Part shown: one piece after another, positions 1 through 11,765 of the stretch | Numbering within the stretch: position 1 is the first letter of the stretch | Layout of the letters: every line of letters starts with the position of its first letter | Source: Cryptomeria japonica | Lineage: Eukaryota > Streptophyta > Pinopsida > Cupressales > Cupressaceae | Length of the DNA stretch: 64,000 nucleotides | Assembly: GCF_030272615.1 (NCBI RefSeq) | Contig: NC_081406.1 | Location: forward strand, 218,560,997-218,624,996 | Direction of reading: 5' to 3' | The notes under the pieces: model-generated | The model's database searches: none | Seen by the model: only the letters and a program-made list of their open reading frames with translations | Told to the model about the DNA's origin: nothing | Program-made: the position numbers and the translations under genes

Positions 1-219
1 AATAGTGCATTGTCTGAGAGCACACTATCTACAACCAGGAACAGTGGAGTTAGGACACAATGAGAAATAAGCCATGAAGGTAAAATAATGTTTTACTTTA
101 GTATGTATTTCATTTAGTTTCATTGGTGGATTTTGGATTTCCTATATGCATTTCCATTGTATTTTGTGAAACTAACTTATTACAAGTAACATTCTAAGGA
201 TGAAATTCAAGCTCACACA
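1..219 (+). repeat. Element A 5' LTR, 3' end only
   Basis: Positions 1-219 match 16171-16389 almost base for base and end in the same GCTCACACA. The LTR therefore ends at 219 with the canonical CA, just before the primer-binding site. The rest of the LTR is left of the window. Confidence 0.9.
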
Positions 220-221
220 TT

Positions 222-240
222 TTGGCACCCACCGTGGGGC
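222..240 (+). promoter_or_regulatory. Primer-binding site of element A
   Basis: TTGGCACCCACCGTGGGGC starts two bases after the LTR end. It closely resembles the primer-binding region of Ogre/Tat elements (TGGCGCCCACCGTGGGGC) and lies where the tRNA primer would anneal. I did not determine which tRNA. Confidence 0.75.
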
Positions 241-335
241 AGGACCTCACATATACCTTTAAAAATCTTGCAAAAGTTAAATCAACACATTTGTAATGCA
301 GATTCACACATGTGTGAATTCTGGCAGTGCTTTTG

Positions 336-625
336 TTTGATAGGTTAGCACATTTGCATCATAGGTTAGCGCATATGTCATGCAGGTTAGCACTTTTGTC
401 TAAAAAACTGCGCATTTGCATCATAGGTTAGTGCATATGTCATATAGGTTAGCGCTTTTGTCTTAAATTCTATGCATTTGTATCATAGGTTCGCGCATTT
501 GCATCATAGGTTAGAGCATATATCAAAGAAATCATGCTTTGTTATCCACAAAGCAACGCTTTTATAGTCTAAGTTAGCGCTTTTGAACAGAGAGATAATG
601 CATGTGTTAGGTTAGCGCTTCTGTT
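336..625 (+). repeat. Leader repeat array (TTAGCGC motif) upstream of gag in A
   Basis: About ten imperfect copies of two alternating words occur here: AGGTTAGCGCATTTGCATCAT or its ATATGTCAT variant, and AGGTTAGCGCTTTTGTC. Copies start near 342, 362, 382, 408, 425, 446, 487, 507, 562 and 610. The array lies in the untranslated leader between the primer-binding site and gag. The same words recur on the opposite strand at 14335-14692. Confidence 0.85.
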
Positions 626-2476
626 TATAAAACTGACAAAAATTTCTTGTAGGTCCGAATGTCCAAGAAATCAGTTTTTTCAGATTACTAACATGCATGT
701 GCAGGATGGCATTTAAGGCAAATTTTATGCATTTTACCATCTAGCTAATTAAAAGTCTTCATTTGGGAAGTAATATATCATATCTTGTTCACCTAGTTTA
801 ACTAAGAGGATGAGTTGACAGCATGCAACTTGCATTTTTAGTATTTTCTCTAAAATAGTTGCACATAGACTTTTAAAAGGGCTAAAATGAAAACCATGCT
901 TGTTGGAGCAACATCTGCAAATAGGACTTAGCCAATAATTGCTTTGAAAAGGATAAAAAGAACACTTGTATTCTATGTCTCGAAAGTGGTAGGTATATGC
1001 TCTCCCCTTAATTGGGTGATCAAAAAGCCAAACCCACTCTTTTACGCTTTCTTTACTTTCAAGCAATCAAATCCTTTAGAGGGCCTGTCTTCCTGAGCTA
1101 CCTTGAGGGGGCCAGTGAGAGGGGAATGACCTAAAGTGGAAACAAGCTAATACTGAGTCCTTCCAATCCACTATAAATAAATCGTGTTTGTGACGGAAGT
1201 CTCAAACAACATCTGCTCATAATTTTATACGGACACTATGTTTCCCCATAAACCCTATGGAGCGTAACCTCTATAGGCAAGGAACCTTCTGTATTTACAG
1301 AGCTGAAAGTGCCGCATGTATGGCCACATGAATGAAAGCCTTTACTAAAAACCACTTGTACTAGTTGCCAAAAATCCTTCTAGTTATTGGCACAAGAGGT
1401 CAGACCTCTGGAGCGGCTCACACACATACAGTTCCTAGTAGAGATATAAAGTTTGTCATGGGGAGTTTTCATGGAAACTGGTGCTTGGCTGCCCCAAAGA
1501 AGTGAGTGTCGAGGGTGGAGCCAATAGGGTCAAGCATCTAAATATCCACTTTAAATAGCGTAGCCTCAGGGGAAACTCCATGTGAGATTCAACAACTATT
1601 GTCTTTGCCTGCCATAGGGATTGTACTTGCTTGTGCATTTTGTTTATTAAACATTGTGTCTTCTATGTCTGTAACATGTTCCAAATGGTTAAAAATTGAA
1701 GAAAATTATCATCTACAAGGGAGCAAAAATCCAACAAATTTCTGAAAAAATTGATCAAAAGGGTAATACAAAAGCTTTCCAACACTTGAAACATTAGACC
1801 AAAATCAAAGTATCAAAACATCAATATCAAAATAATTCTTGAGGTAGGTATGTCTCTAAACCATCACATACTTTTCAAACTAGCTCAAACAACTAGGTTA
1901 CTAATCCAACAAGTTATACTCAAAAGGTTCTATAAACATCAACATTTAACAAGATATCGATTCAACTATCTTAAGTGCAAAAATCAACATCTTTGTCAAG
2001 TTTATCATCAGGATAATCAAATCCTCTATCACGAAGCTTGATCAAATCTATACTAGGTTCCTAATCATGGATATATCTTTCCTATTTTGAACCTAGGTTA
2101 TATCAAAACCAAAATTGCACCAACTTTGGAATCAAACAAACTTGTGAATTTTCAAATGCTTATATGACTTTTAAATATCACCTTAAGAAAAGAAAACCCA
2201 GTTATAAAGCTACTCAGAAAAGGATAAGTTTCTTGTATATCAATCACAAGATCTTATTGAAACATAGGACATTCTTACACCATTTTCATCACTACTTATG
2301 TGGTTGCGGTATAGAATTTGACGGTGAAACTTTACAAAGATGTGCCTTTCAACAAAGAGACGCTTTATCCCAACGAACAAACAATAGTGGTAAGATCAAC
2401 AAATCATATCTTCCTAAACCAATAATCACCTATTGACTTTGTCCTTTGGGAATTTCAACAACATTGAAATAATCAC
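626..2476 (+). other. Untranslated leader of element A
   Basis: About 1.85 kb without a coding pattern I can support. Short open frames on either strand show no recognisable motif. Long leaders before gag are usual in Ogre-like elements. The stretch 1080-1640 has more balanced composition than its surroundings, but I cannot assign a function to it. Confidence 0.5.
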
Positions 2477-3967
2477 ATGCCAGTTTGGACTAGAGCCCAA
2501 CACGAGCAACTTAGAAAACAACAACAAATGGAGGAAGAAGATACTCCTGTATTCCACACTTTTGGATTTACCATTGTTGACGAAGAAGCAGTCAATAGCA
2601 CCATTAGAGACCTTGAGCAAGATTTCAAATTTGATAGGCTAATGGAAAAATTGGTGGCAAAACAAAAAGAAAAATATCTCTTGATGTTGGCAAAATCTGG
2701 AGCTAAACTACCACAAGACTTTAACATGGAAAGCTTGAAACAAGAGGCAGAGACAAGTAACACCCAAAACACAGATGATCCAAATAACAAGGAAATAAAT
2801 AAAGAAAGTAACGGAGAAACAAGGAAAGAAAGGGATGATAAAAGAAAAGAGCGTAGTGACAAAAAGACTCACGAAGAAACAAGAAGAAACTATGTAGATA
2901 ATCCCTTATCAAAACTTACTCAAAAAATACAAACTCTTCAACAACAAATACAAGACATGCAAAATGGGACAAGCTCCAAGAAATATTCATTAGAAGATAT
3001 ATGCCCATATCCTTTTGATAAAAATCTGAATATGACACCGTTTCCGCAACATTGTGAGATTCCTAAATATGACAAATACTATGGAAGATCTGATCCTCAA
3101 GATCACATTAGGGAGTTTTGTACTATGAGCATGGAATTTTCTCATGATGAAACTTACCTTATGCATCTTTTCCCTAGGAGTTTAAATGGACAATCAATGG
3201 AGTGGTTTTCAAGATTACCATCGGGAATCAAATCCTTTGAAGAACTTGTGAATAGGTTTATTTCACAATATTCCTACAATATAAGGAATGAAATAACAAT
3301 GCTAGATCTTTGCAATGTTAAACAAAAGAATGGTGAATCCTTTATTATTTTCTTACAATGATGGAAATGCATGTTTAATAGGTATCCCCAAGATGTACCT
3401 GATCAAGAAAAAATGGACATATTCATTGATAATCTTATCAGTGAAATGAGTTATCGACTAAGGATGCAATGTCCTCCCTCTTTTGCCAAAATGATCGAGA
3501 ATGGACTAAAAATAGAGAATGCAATGGTAAAGAAAGGAGAACTAAAACTTTACAATAATTCATACAACAACAACAACAACAACAATAATGACAAACCCAA
3601 GTTCTGGTCAAAGAATAAGAATGTCAGCAATGAAGGGAATGGTGATAATAGTAATACAAAACAACAACAACCAATTTTCAATCTATCAAGTCAAAACCCA
3701 AGCAATAACAATCCAGAAAACAACAAAGCTAAGTCCTTTTTCTCCAATCCTCGAAGAAAATTCACAAACATTGGAGAATCTTTAGAATCAGCTCTAAAAA
3801 CTTTACTTGCTAATAAATTGATTGTTTTGCCAGAAACAAGAAATTACGAACCGCCAGTCAAGCCCAATTGGTGGAATGACAATCATTTTTGCAACTATCA
3901 TTAGAATAAAGGACACCTAACAAATGATTATCAGAGATTAAAACACCTTATCCAAGATCTAATTGAT
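2477..3967 (+). pseudogene. gag: Element A gag (capsid/nucleocapsid), interrupted by stops
   Basis: The reading frame begins MPVWTRAQHEQLRK. It has a charged K/E-rich segment at about residues 100-140, then a retrotransposon gag core (about 3020-3550) with the WFSRLP and FEELVNRFISQY segments typical of plant gypsy gag. An Asn-rich linker follows at about 3560-3600. The end carries the knuckle, here FCNYH-stop-NKGHLTNDY. The copy in D shows the intact form C-x2-H-x4-H-x4-C, so A has lost the last Cys (now Tyr) and has a stop inside the finger at 3902. Another stop (TGA, 3359) lies where D has AGA. Both parts stay in one frame. The start Met is the first in frame and is not otherwise supported. 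Confidence 0.85.
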
Positions 3968-3982
3968 AATGGAACCATTACA

Positions 3983-5218
3983 ATGGATAGCCATAAAATG
4001 AATGAATCACACTTGGCTTTCAAAACTCCACTCCCAAATTATGACAAAGGCGAATCAACCCAATTAAAAAATGACAAAGGAAAAACCAAGGTGAATTACA
4101 CTTATACGTATGATGATGTAGTGAATGTAATTATTGTTAACGAAAATTCATCTTCAGAACCAATCAATGTTATCACAAGAAGCAAAGCAAAGGTTACCTT
4201 TCCAGGTGTAGCAAAAGATCCAACACCTAATCCACAACAATACAATTTAGTAGAGCAATTACAACGAATACCCACTCAAATATCAATTTTGGAACTTCTC
4301 AAGATTTCACCTATGCATAAGGACATTTTGGAGAAATCTTTAGTGGAAACAAAAGTTTCAAAAGATTTGGATATAGATCAGTTCCAAAATATGGTAGGAC
4401 ACCTCATAGCTTGTCATTGCTTATCATTTTCTGAAAATGATGACGCATCCTTGCAACATCCTCATAATGCTCCCTTACATGTTCAAGTCTCCATAAATAA
4501 AACTTGTGTCAAATGTGTGCTTATAGATGGAGGAGCTGGATTAAACATTTGTGCATTAAGTTTGATAAAAGCTTTGGGATATTCAGAGAATGCAGTAGAC
4601 CCAAAAAAGAAAATAACCATCAAGGCTTATGATGAAGTAGAACATTCTTCTAAAGGAACTATTGTGCTACCAATAAAAATAGGACCTGTGGAAAAGGATA
4701 CATTGTGTCAAGTTTTAGATTTGACCCTCTCCTACAATATTCTTCTGGGAAGACCATGGATTCACAAGATGCAAGCAGTTCCTTCTACATATCATCAATG
4801 TGTAAAATTTCCTCATGAAGGAAAACAAATCACTATAATTGTAGATTCCAGTCAATATTGCAATAATTTGAAGCCAACACAAGATACAAGAGTTCCACAT
4901 AACAGAGAATCAGTAAATCCTACCAAAGAAATTCAAGCAAAGTTATGGGAAACTTTTGAAGAAAAGCTCAAGTTAAATGATGAAGGAATGGGAAAGTATT
5001 CTTTACAAAATTTTCCACTTTCCCCTAAGTCATATGGGAAACCTACAGATATTCAATCAAAGGCATCAGGAAAATCAAAACATATGTTTAAAGGAACCTT
5101 TGTTAGTGCTAGAACTCTTGAAGAGGAAAATGAAGACAAAGACATTCTTGGTTGGTTATACAAAGATGAAGATAAAACTATAGCAACAGCAACAGAAGTC
5201 AATATTCCCATAAAATAA
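3983..5218 (+). pseudogene. pro: Element A aspartic protease region
   Basis: Continues in the gag frame after the knuckle. The retropepsin core is at about 4495-4800: the catalytic loop reads LIDGGAGLNIC (Asp-Gly-Gly in place of the common Asp-Ser/Thr-Gly) and the second conserved block is ILLGRPWIHKMQAVPSTYHQ, a form typical of Tat-lineage proteases. D has the same DGGAG loop, so the Gly is a family trait and not damage. Upstream (3983-4490) is a low-conservation linker that contains a conserved LLKISP segment. The open stretch ends at an in-frame TAA (5216), after which the G-patch follows directly. Confidence 0.85.
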
Positions 5219-6769
5219 TATGGCAAAGGATATGAAATCATGCAAAAGATGGGATATGAAGGAAAAGGACCAATTGGTAAGCAACATCAAGGTATTTCAG
5301 AACCTATTTGTCCACACTCACAATCCACAAAAGATAGATTCGGGCTAGAATATTTGAAGTCTAATCAAAAGCAACATAATCATCAACAGCAAAAATGGAG
5401 AAAGAAATCAGTTTCTAAAGAAGAAAATTGGCAAGAAAAGCTACATCAAGCGGCTGAAACAGTAACCAATAAACAAAAGAAGCAAGAAGAACATGAAAAG
5501 AAAGAGGAGGAGATCATTATCCAAGGTGAAGAAAAATCTTGTCAACAATTTCTGAAAATACAAACAAAGGCAAAATTTTTAAAAGATATTCTAGAAGCAG
5601 TAAAAATAGAGATGGCAGAAATCAGAGAACTCTTTGCACCATACGACATTCCAGTATGGTATAGTGGAGTAATCTTGGATCAGGATTTAGAAACAGACTC
5701 CAATGAGTATGAATGGAGTCTAGATGTCTTATCCACTACATCAAGTAAAGAACATAATGAAGATCAAGTAGCTATCACGAAAGAAGACTTGTCTATAGCA
5801 GAACAAAAGATGAAGTTAGAAAGAAGGCAAGAAAAACTCAGAATCTAGAGAAAAGAGGCGTATGCAAAAAGGAAAGGAAACGACAAAGACAGAGAAGCAA
5901 TGCCACAGGAAGCACAAACACGGATCAGATATGGAAGAATCATGGAAGAGCTAAGGGATAGTCAAGTTGGACTAACTATTAGTCCAGAAGAAGTTGAGTT
6001 TGAAAAGAGACAAAATATATTAAAAGAATCTACTTCATCATGTGCACAAATATGTCAACTCCAAAATGCAAATGAGGTCAATCAAGAAGGAATTTGCAGT
6101 ATCAAAGATGTGTGCGTGGATATAATCCATTCATTTAAGGGAAAAACATCAGTTGAAGGACCATTTGAGTGTGAACTACCAAATTCTAATATTAATCTTG
6201 TTAAGACTAATTCGGAAATGCTTGAGAAAGACAATTCTCAAAAACATTTAATCTGTGACAATATTTATTCTACGCCAAGCTATGATCATTATTTGATGAA
6301 CATTGAAACACCTAATGATGACAGTGATTATGATTTGTCCCTTTTGTATCCTAAACTAATTGATTGGGATAATTTAGACAACATTGTTGAACCCATCCAT
6401 CCTAAGATATCTTCCATTGTAGAAGCAATTGATGTTTCTTGTAATCAGGAGAATGCTAAACTTTCCAGTCACAAAAGTGAAATAAAACAAGGAAAGAGAC
6501 CTATTATTGAAAACCATTTCATGGCAACATTAGATCAATCAAAAGAGAAAACAAAGGGCATATCTGATGGTGAAAACCTCCTAGAGGTGCTAGAAGATGG
6601 AAAGTTTGACATTTTTCATTCATATTTTCAAGAGAGACCTGCTATCTTGGTAGAACCAACAAAAGTAGTAAACATTGATACATCAAAAGATCCTAAAATA
6701 CTTCATTTTGTTGCCTCATTATCAAAAAGAGAGAGGATAGAGTACATGGAATTTTTTAAGCAAAGATAA
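5219..6769 (+). pseudogene. Element A G-patch and acidic spacer between protease and RT
   Basis: Immediately after the stop at 5216 the frame encodes YGKGYEIMQKMGYEGKGPIG, continuing to QGISEPI. This fits a G-patch (regularly spaced Gly with aromatic and hydrophobic positions), a short RNA-binding domain. D has the same segment at the same place. About 480 residues of Glu/Lys-rich sequence follow, with short blocks shared with D: DSNE(Y/W)EW, LIDWD, and GENLLE..EDG with D's GENLSEAPEDG. The final block leads into the RT start. In-frame stops lie at 5846 (TAG) and 6767 (TAA). The role of the spacer is unknown. Confidence 0.75.
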
Positions 6770-7699
6770 ATAAATTTTGCTTGGTCTTATGCATATATGC
6801 CAGGACTTAACCTAGACCTTATCATGCATCATCTCAATGTGGATTTAAAAGCAAAACTTGTCAAGCAGAAGCTAAGAAAGATGCATCCGCATATTTCTCT
6901 CCTTGTCAAAACTGAGCTCAAGAAATTATTAGAAGTGGGTTTCATAAGACCAGTTGCTTATCCAAAATGGGTCTCAAGTATCATACCAGTATCAAAACCA
7001 GATAAGAGCATAAGAGTCTACATCGATTTCAGAGATCTAAATAAAGCATGTCCAAAAGATGATTTCCCGTTACCAAACATTGATATCATAGTGGACTTAT
7101 CAGCAGGCCATGAGATGTTTTCATTAATGGATGGCTTCTCAAGATATAATCAAATAAGAATCGCACCTGAAGATCAAGAGAAGACAACTTTCACCTGTGC
7201 ATGGGGAACATATTGTTGGAATGTTTTGCCATTTGGGCTTAAGAATGCAAGAGCGACTTATCAAAGGGCTATGATGACAATTTTTCATGACATGATGCAT
7301 ACATTCATGGAAGATTATGTTGATGACATACTTGCAAAATCTCACACAAGAAAAGAACATTTTAACATTTTAAGAAAGATTTTTGACAGGCTGGAAAGAT
7401 ATCAATTGAGATTAAATCCAAAGAAATGTGTATTTGGAGTAACCTCTGGAAAACTCCTTGGATACATTATATCAGCTCGTGGCATCGAAGTAGATCCTAG
7501 AAAAGTTAAAGCTATCATGGAGATGGAGTCACCCAAGAACATAAGTCAATTGCGATCTTTACAAGGAAGGTTGCAATCAATCAGGAGATTTGTTTCTCAA
7601 TTGGTAGATAGATATCTTCCATTTACCCATCTTCTACATAAAAATATTCCATTCAAATGGGATACAAAATGTGAAGAAGATTTCTTGCAAATAAAATAA
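6770..7699 (+). pseudogene. pol: Element A reverse transcriptase
   Basis: All RT blocks are visible in one frame: FIRPVAYPKWVSSIIPV, then VYIDFRDLNKACPKDDFPLP, then LMDGFSRYNQIRIAPEDQEK with the first catalytic Asp, LPFGLKNARATYQRAM, the active site YVDD at 7316-7327, LNPKKCVFGV and LGYIISARGIEVDP. Relative to D, the FSGYNQI block has Gly changed to Arg. The preceding FAWSYAYMPGL block (about 6774) is also RT-linked in Tat elements. The frame ends at TAA (7697) and continues in frame into RNase H. Apart from the flanking stops the domain is open, but it is not part of an intact polyprotein. Confidence 0.92.
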
Positions 7700-8548
7700 T
7701 ATCTTATGAGTCCTCCAGTACTGATATCACCAACCAAGGGGAAACCATTGTTACTCTATGTCTCAGCAACAAATGTATCATTAGGCACTCTCCCAGCTCA
7801 ACATGATGATGAAGGAAAAGAAAGAGCAATTTATTATATCAACAGAATGCTTGTTGGCTATGAGTTAAATTATTCTTCAATTCAAAAGATATGTCTAGCA
7901 GTTATATTTGCAACCCAGAAGCTACGACATTATATGTTGATTCATTCTGTAAAACTAATAGCAAAGATAGATCCTCTCAAATATTTATTGAGCAAGTCAA
8001 TATTGACAGGTAGACTAGCCAAATGGGTTATGATACTGAGTGAATTTGACATAGAATATGTTGACCGGAAAGCTATCAAGGGACAAGTCATCACTGATCA
8101 ATTAGCTGATGCACCTCTACACAATAACATGCCTTTGCACATCGAATTTCCTAATGCAGATATCTTGACAGTAAGTACAAACTTTTGGGAATTGTACTTT
8201 GATGGTTCTTATACCCAATATGGATCACGCACAGTAATCTTTTTCATCACACCTCAAGGACACATAATTCCAAAATCGTATAGACTACGATCTCCATGCA
8301 CCAATAATACTGCAGAGTATGAAACATTAGCTATAGGGCTTAAAATGGCCATTGAATGGAATATTAAAGAACTACATGTCTATGGTGATTCACAACTTGT
8401 CATAAATCAAATAAATGATGAATATCAAACAAAGGGTGATAAGCTTATGCCATACAAATAGCTGATAGAGGAATTTAAAAGACACTTTAAAGAAATCACA
8501 TTCACCCAGATTCCCAGAAATGAGAATAAAGCAGTAGATGCAATGGCT
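7700..8548 (+). pseudogene. pol: Element A dual RNase H: degenerate gypsy type plus second archaeal-type domain
   Basis: The first domain (about 7706-8120) has the gypsy RNase H layout (YYINRMLVGYELNYSSIQK, LRHYML, GRLAKWVMILSEFDIEYVDR). The catalytic Asp of the usual TDAS block is Ser (LLYVSATN), as also in D. The second domain (about 8185-8548) starts WELYFDGSYTQYG, with Asp present, then NTAEYETLAIGL (Glu), VYGDSQLV (Asp) and, past an in-frame TAG at 8459, AVDAMATIA (Asp). The complete catalytic set sits only in the second domain. This matches what is known for the Tat lineage, where a second RNase H was added and the original decayed into a connection-like domain. Confidence 0.88.
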
Positions 8549-9934
8549 ACAATAGCATCTCTCTTGCAAAATAAAGAGAATCAACAGCGTTACGAATTTC
8601 TCGTGGAAGATATCTTAACCCCTACCATCCAATCCCAACACACCTATCAAATTTTCCATATATCAGGAACCAGTGAATCCTTATACGGTCAAACCTACCA
8701 ATATTTGAAAAATCATATCCTTCATCTGGAATTATCTCGTAATCAATGAAGAAATTTTATCTGTCAGTCCTCTCGCTATACCATTATTGTTGATATCCTA
8801 TATAGGCATAGTCTAGATGGTACATTGTTGAGATGTCTTGAAAAAGAAGAATCTAAGAGAGTTCTTAATGACATTCATGCAGGTATTTGCGGTACACACT
8901 CAAATTGTTTAACATTGGCTAAGAAACTTATTCGTATGGGTTACTTTTGGCCTACTATGGAAAGAGATTCATTCACCTATGCTAGAAAATGTAAACAATG
9001 TCAAATCCATGGAAATCTAATCCATGCACCAACACAAGAGTTATACCCCATGACAGGATCATGGCCATTTTCACAATGGGGCCTTGATTTGGTAGGAAAG
9101 ATCAATCCCTCATCTTCTAATGGATATAAGTTCATTCTAATAGCTACTGAATATTTTACTAAGTGGATTGAAGTAGTGCCTTTAATAATAGTGACAGGAA
9201 AACAAATATCATCATTCATCTTTAATTACATAATCTGTCGCTATGGCGTTCCTATGACCATTATCACTAATAATGGAAGACCATTCAAAAATCAAGATGT
9301 GAAAGAACTATGTGAACAGTTTCATATCCAACATAGGTTCTCTACTCCATATTATCCACAGGGAAATGGTCAAGCCGAGGAATCAAACAAAACTATCTTG
9401 AAAATCTTTAAGAAAACAGTAAATGAAGCTGGAAAAGACTGACACATTCAACTAAATCTTGCTCTTTGGGCATACCAAACTAGCATCCGCACTCCAATAG
9501 GGGCAACTCCATATTGTTTGGTCTATGGATCAGAAGCTATATTACCTATAGAAGTAGAGATACCTTCTCTACGCATATCCTTGCATGGTCTTATACCAGA
9601 AGAAAAACAATGAGTCTCTCGACTCCAAGAACTAAAACTAACTCAGGAGCATCGCCAAAATGCAACAAAACATTTGAAAGTATACCAACAAAGAATGGCA
9701 AGAAGCTATAACCATAGAGTCAAGCCATGTATTTTCCAGATTGAAGATATAGTTCTAAAGGAGAATCTGAGAAATCAACAAGACCGAGAAAAGAAGGGAA
9801 AATTTGAACCAAATTGGCTAGGACCTTTTGTCATAGTAGCAACATATGGATCCAGAGCATACAAGTTATATACCCCTAAAGGTGATTAGTTTGATGAACC
9901 TATCAACTCTATCCATCTCAAGAAATTCTATGCT
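8549..9934 (+). pseudogene. pol: Element A integrase
   Basis: The zinc-binding HHCC region is visible (IHAGICGTH, then CKQC at about 8991), followed by the core: GLDLVGKI (first Asp), IITNNGRPFKNQDV where the second catalytic Asp has become Asn, and PYYPQGNGQAEESNKT (Glu). D keeps the Asp, so A carries an active-site mutation. The C-terminal GPF/Y-like module FEPNWLGPFVIVATYGS is present near 9800. In-frame stops are at 8747 (TGA), 9440 (TGA, where D has TGG), 9611 (TGA) and 9887 (TAG). The domain ends near 9934 at a TGA after HLKKFYA. Confidence 0.9.
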
Positions 9935-11765
9935 TGAGATATAAAGTCCTGAAAAATCAATAAAAAGCATATAAAGTCCTAAAAAAAATCAATAAAAACC
10001 ATATAAAATCCAAAAAAAGGCAATAAATCTAGATGGTGAAAACCTGGTAAAAAAGTGCTATCTAAAAACGTGAGTTCCTCCATCTATGAGATCGCTTTGC
10101 ACACTTATCCACTCCATCCTATCACATGTATCATTGCTATCTATTGCTAGCTTATCCATTCCATCTTTCGCATCCATTGCTCTGAACCATTTAGCAAGAA
10201 ATATGCAGCTTACCAACAGTTAACCAATCTTTGACATACTTGTCGTAGTCACTATCTTAGATTTTATCAGCATCAATCAATCTACATTTTTATCCCACCA
10301 TGGTTTGGATCTTGATCAATTCATATATCCATAATAATGTTTGTTTCCACTGGGAGCAAAATCCTAATTCCTTTTGCTAAGGTGATCTTTTGAATCTTTA
10401 AAATCCAAAAACATCTAGGGTTTTGAAATAGATAACAAGCAACAAAGCAACGAAAATCAAGGCATTCCATAACAACTGAATCGTCAAACTTAGAAAATGA
10501 AGAATCAACCTACAAGCTATAAAGGATTATCAAAGATCATTCATCAAGATAATTATATCAGTTAATGACCTTTAGAACATGTGAATGACATGCAAGATTC
10601 AATGTTTATTTCTTGATTTTATTGCTTATCATGTACTCTATGCGACTCAAGGATGTCCATGACTAGAGAAGCTATGATGGGGCATGATTATTTTCTTTGA
10701 TTGTTGTCTGTGGTTTATCTCTTACTATGGTATGAACTTGTCTCAGGATATGATCGGCAAAAGATCAAGGAGGACGTTCCAAGTCATGCATGAAAGGGGA
10801 TAATCCTTGTCTGTTCTGTAAGAAATACTCAGGTCAACTTGATCCATTATATCAAGTTGCTTGTATTAACTTGCTATATCAAAATCCATGTAAGGAATAC
10901 TCAGGTCATCTTGAATCATTATGTCAAGTTGCTTGTATTTTCTTACAACATTTAAAAGCTCAATGATGAAATCAAGCATTGTTACAAGATCACATATGAA
11001 GAATGGCAGTACAATTTTTAGTTATATCATTTCATTAGCTCATTATTCGTCTACATTATAAGCATTCATTGTCAAGTTGCATTATAAGCATATCATTTCA
11101 TTAACAAATCAATGGTCATAAATAAAGATTGAGTATTCTTGGATAAACAAAAATAATTTGTATTTAATCATTATAGGTGCATTTTAATCATCATTCATTC
11201 CATTTAGTTGCATTTTATCATTGCATTAGTTTGCATTTAATTGAGTGCATTTCATTTATCATATAGTGTATCATCATTATTATTTGCATTATCATTTTTA
11301 TAATGATCATTTAGTTACATCTTTGCACTTGATTCATAATCATCATAAACATTACATAAAAACACAAAAATATTTCATATAGATCATTTGCATTTGCATA
11401 ATCAAAAGCAAATCAATCATTCACTTGCATTCCATATAGATCATTGCATTTGCATCATTTAAGATACAAATCATTTTCATTTTCATCCAAGATCATCGAA
11501 AATCAAAACAAAAACATATAATCATTGCATCCATATAATCAAAGCATATAGATCATCAAAGCATAAAGCATCATCATTAAATAGAGTAACATGCATATAA
11601 ATAATCATCATCGTATAGAGTCAATGTCTACATATAGATCATCATAAAATAATAAAAAGTCCAAGTATACAATGATATCAAATAAACAATACAAATACCT
11701 CATCAAATACAAATCAAGTTAAGGTTATTCTGTACCACTACCACCTGACACTATCCATCTCTATG
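9935..11765 (+). other. Noncoding 3' region of element A between integrase and the antisense ORF
   Basis: No coding pattern. 9940-10020 is A-rich with a repeated ATAAAGTCCT-AATCAATAAAA unit. 11030-11640 is rich in short TTTGCAT and ATCATTT words without a clear period. The corresponding region of D (40271-42083) has a related layout, including an A-rich start and similar words such as ACTTGTC-AGGATATGA. It lies between two converging coding units, so it may hold transcript ends for both strands, but I see no clear signal. Confidence 0.5.

Noticed and set aside
749-1066. Minus-strand 105-codon frame in A's leader
   Set aside because: No motif and no counterpart elsewhere in the window. Leader sequence of this length is expected to contain such frames.
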